Assembly: GCF_937919355.1 (NCBI RefSeq)
Contig: NZ_CALFSA010000113.1
Coordinates: 1 to 6,031 of the forward strand
Direction: 5' to 3'
Source of the DNA: an uncultured Methanofollis sp.
GTDB lineage: Archaea > Halobacteriota > Methanomicrobia > Methanomicrobiales > Methanofollaceae
Length of the DNA stretch: 6,031 nucleotides
A model generated the notes under the pieces. That model was not told the origin of the DNA. It did not search any database and was given only the letters and a program-made list of their open reading frames with translations. How positions within the stretch are numbered: the first letter of the stretch is position 1; the number at the start of each line of letters is the position of its first letter. This document shows, piece by piece, positions 5,817 to 6,031 of this stretch. Both the position numbers and the translations under genes were made by a program.

Positions 5817-5950
5817 TATCAAACAGATCAGATCAACGCGAGCGAATGATTGAGAGAAACTGAATTCTGGATGGTGTTCCTGTGCCGCCACTACCGCTCA
5901 TACAGTGGTCGGCCTGTGGTGACGCCTGCCTTTTCGTGCAGCCGCCCTGT

Positions 5951-5970
5951 GCTTTCACCTCCTACAAAGC
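5951..5970 (-). other. Hairpin with a Shine-Dalgarno sequence in its loop
   Basis: GCTTT (5951-5955) and AAAGC (5966-5970) form a perfect 5-bp stem around a 10-base loop. On the minus strand the loop reads GTAGGAGGTG, a near-perfect match to the archaeal Shine-Dalgarno; on the plus strand it reads like the 3' end of 16S rRNA. No ATG, GTG or TTG lies at normal spacing downstream on the minus strand, so it does not obviously serve a gene. Confidence 0.4.
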
Positions 5971-6031
5971 GTGAATAGTGTACCTGTTTACATAATAGTT
6001 TCCATTCTGACTTCTTCCAGCAATGGCATCT

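Larger units (their letters stand above)
5740..6031. other. Upstream region of the DUF2193-DUF2180-aqpM operon, no gene supported
   Basis: This presumably holds the operon promoter and leader. A possible minus-strand promoter is GGAAAC followed by TATTATGT (reverse of 5990-6003), resembling BRE plus TATA, which would start transcription near 5968 and leave a leader of about 230 bases. A nearer weak box, TTTGATA (minus strand, around 5817-5823), would give a short leader. Inverted repeats include TTCC GCTCA GGAA (5780-5792) and CCGGCA/TGCCGG (5803-5816). Only very short open frames are present and none has a proper ribosome binding site. Confidence 0.4.

Noticed and set aside
3241..5853. An 870-codon open frame on the plus strand, opposite the aqpM operon
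   Set aside because: It is the antisense shadow of three well-supported genes in G/C-rich DNA. Its translation is rich in Arg, Asp, Gly and His, low in complexity and has no family motif.
5830..5958. A roughly 42-codon minus-strand frame starting at the GTG inside AGGAGGTGA
   Set aside because: The start codon would be part of the Shine-Dalgarno itself and the peptide has no recognisable features.

Overview
The window looks like chromosomal DNA from a GC-rich methanogenic archaeon, most plausibly order Methanomicrobiales (a Methanofollis- or Methanoculleus-like organism). The best evidence is an AqpM-type archaeal aquaporin with two small-family neighbours, DUF2180 and DUF2193, that I know from methanogens. 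Archaeal ribosome binding sites (GGTGA, GGAG), TATA-like boxes at leaderless distance from start codons, and strongly G/C-biased third codon positions agree with this. The genus is inference.

Left part (1-1618): the C-terminal half of a peptide methionine sulfoxide reductase (msrA) enters from the left on + and converges with a manganese efflux pump (mntP) on -; their 3' ends overlap. mntP diverges, across an 87-bp promoter region, from a + strand gene for a protein made almost wholly of TPR repeats.

Middle (1619-3261): the TPR gene converges on a DUF362 protein with two [4Fe-4S] motifs (-), with a short GC hairpin between the stops. Upstream of the DUF362 gene lie 500 bp without a convincing gene. 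They hold the most unusual structure of the window: two copies of one modular element of about 95-100 bp in head-to-head inverted orientation. Each has the same five modules, including an A/T-rich hairpin and a GC-rich hairpin. The left copy carries an internal 40-bp duplication. The 44-bp spacer between them is itself nearly symmetric around a central TTTAAA.

Right part (3262-6031): a compact minus-strand operon reads DUF2193 protein - DUF2180 zinc-finger protein - AqpM aquaporin, with short gaps and a recognisable Shine-Dalgarno before each preferred start. Those starts differ from the longest open frames: 5739, 4215 and 4002. About 290 bp upstream of the operon hold inverted repeats and a hairpin whose loop displays a near-perfect Shine-Dalgarno, but no supported gene.

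Functionally, msrA and mntP fit oxidative-stress and manganese handling. The DUF362 protein fits iron-sulfur or electron-transfer metabolism. The aquaporin operon ties a channel for water or small neutral solutes to two uncharacterised proteins, which makes it the best candidate for an undescribed functional system.
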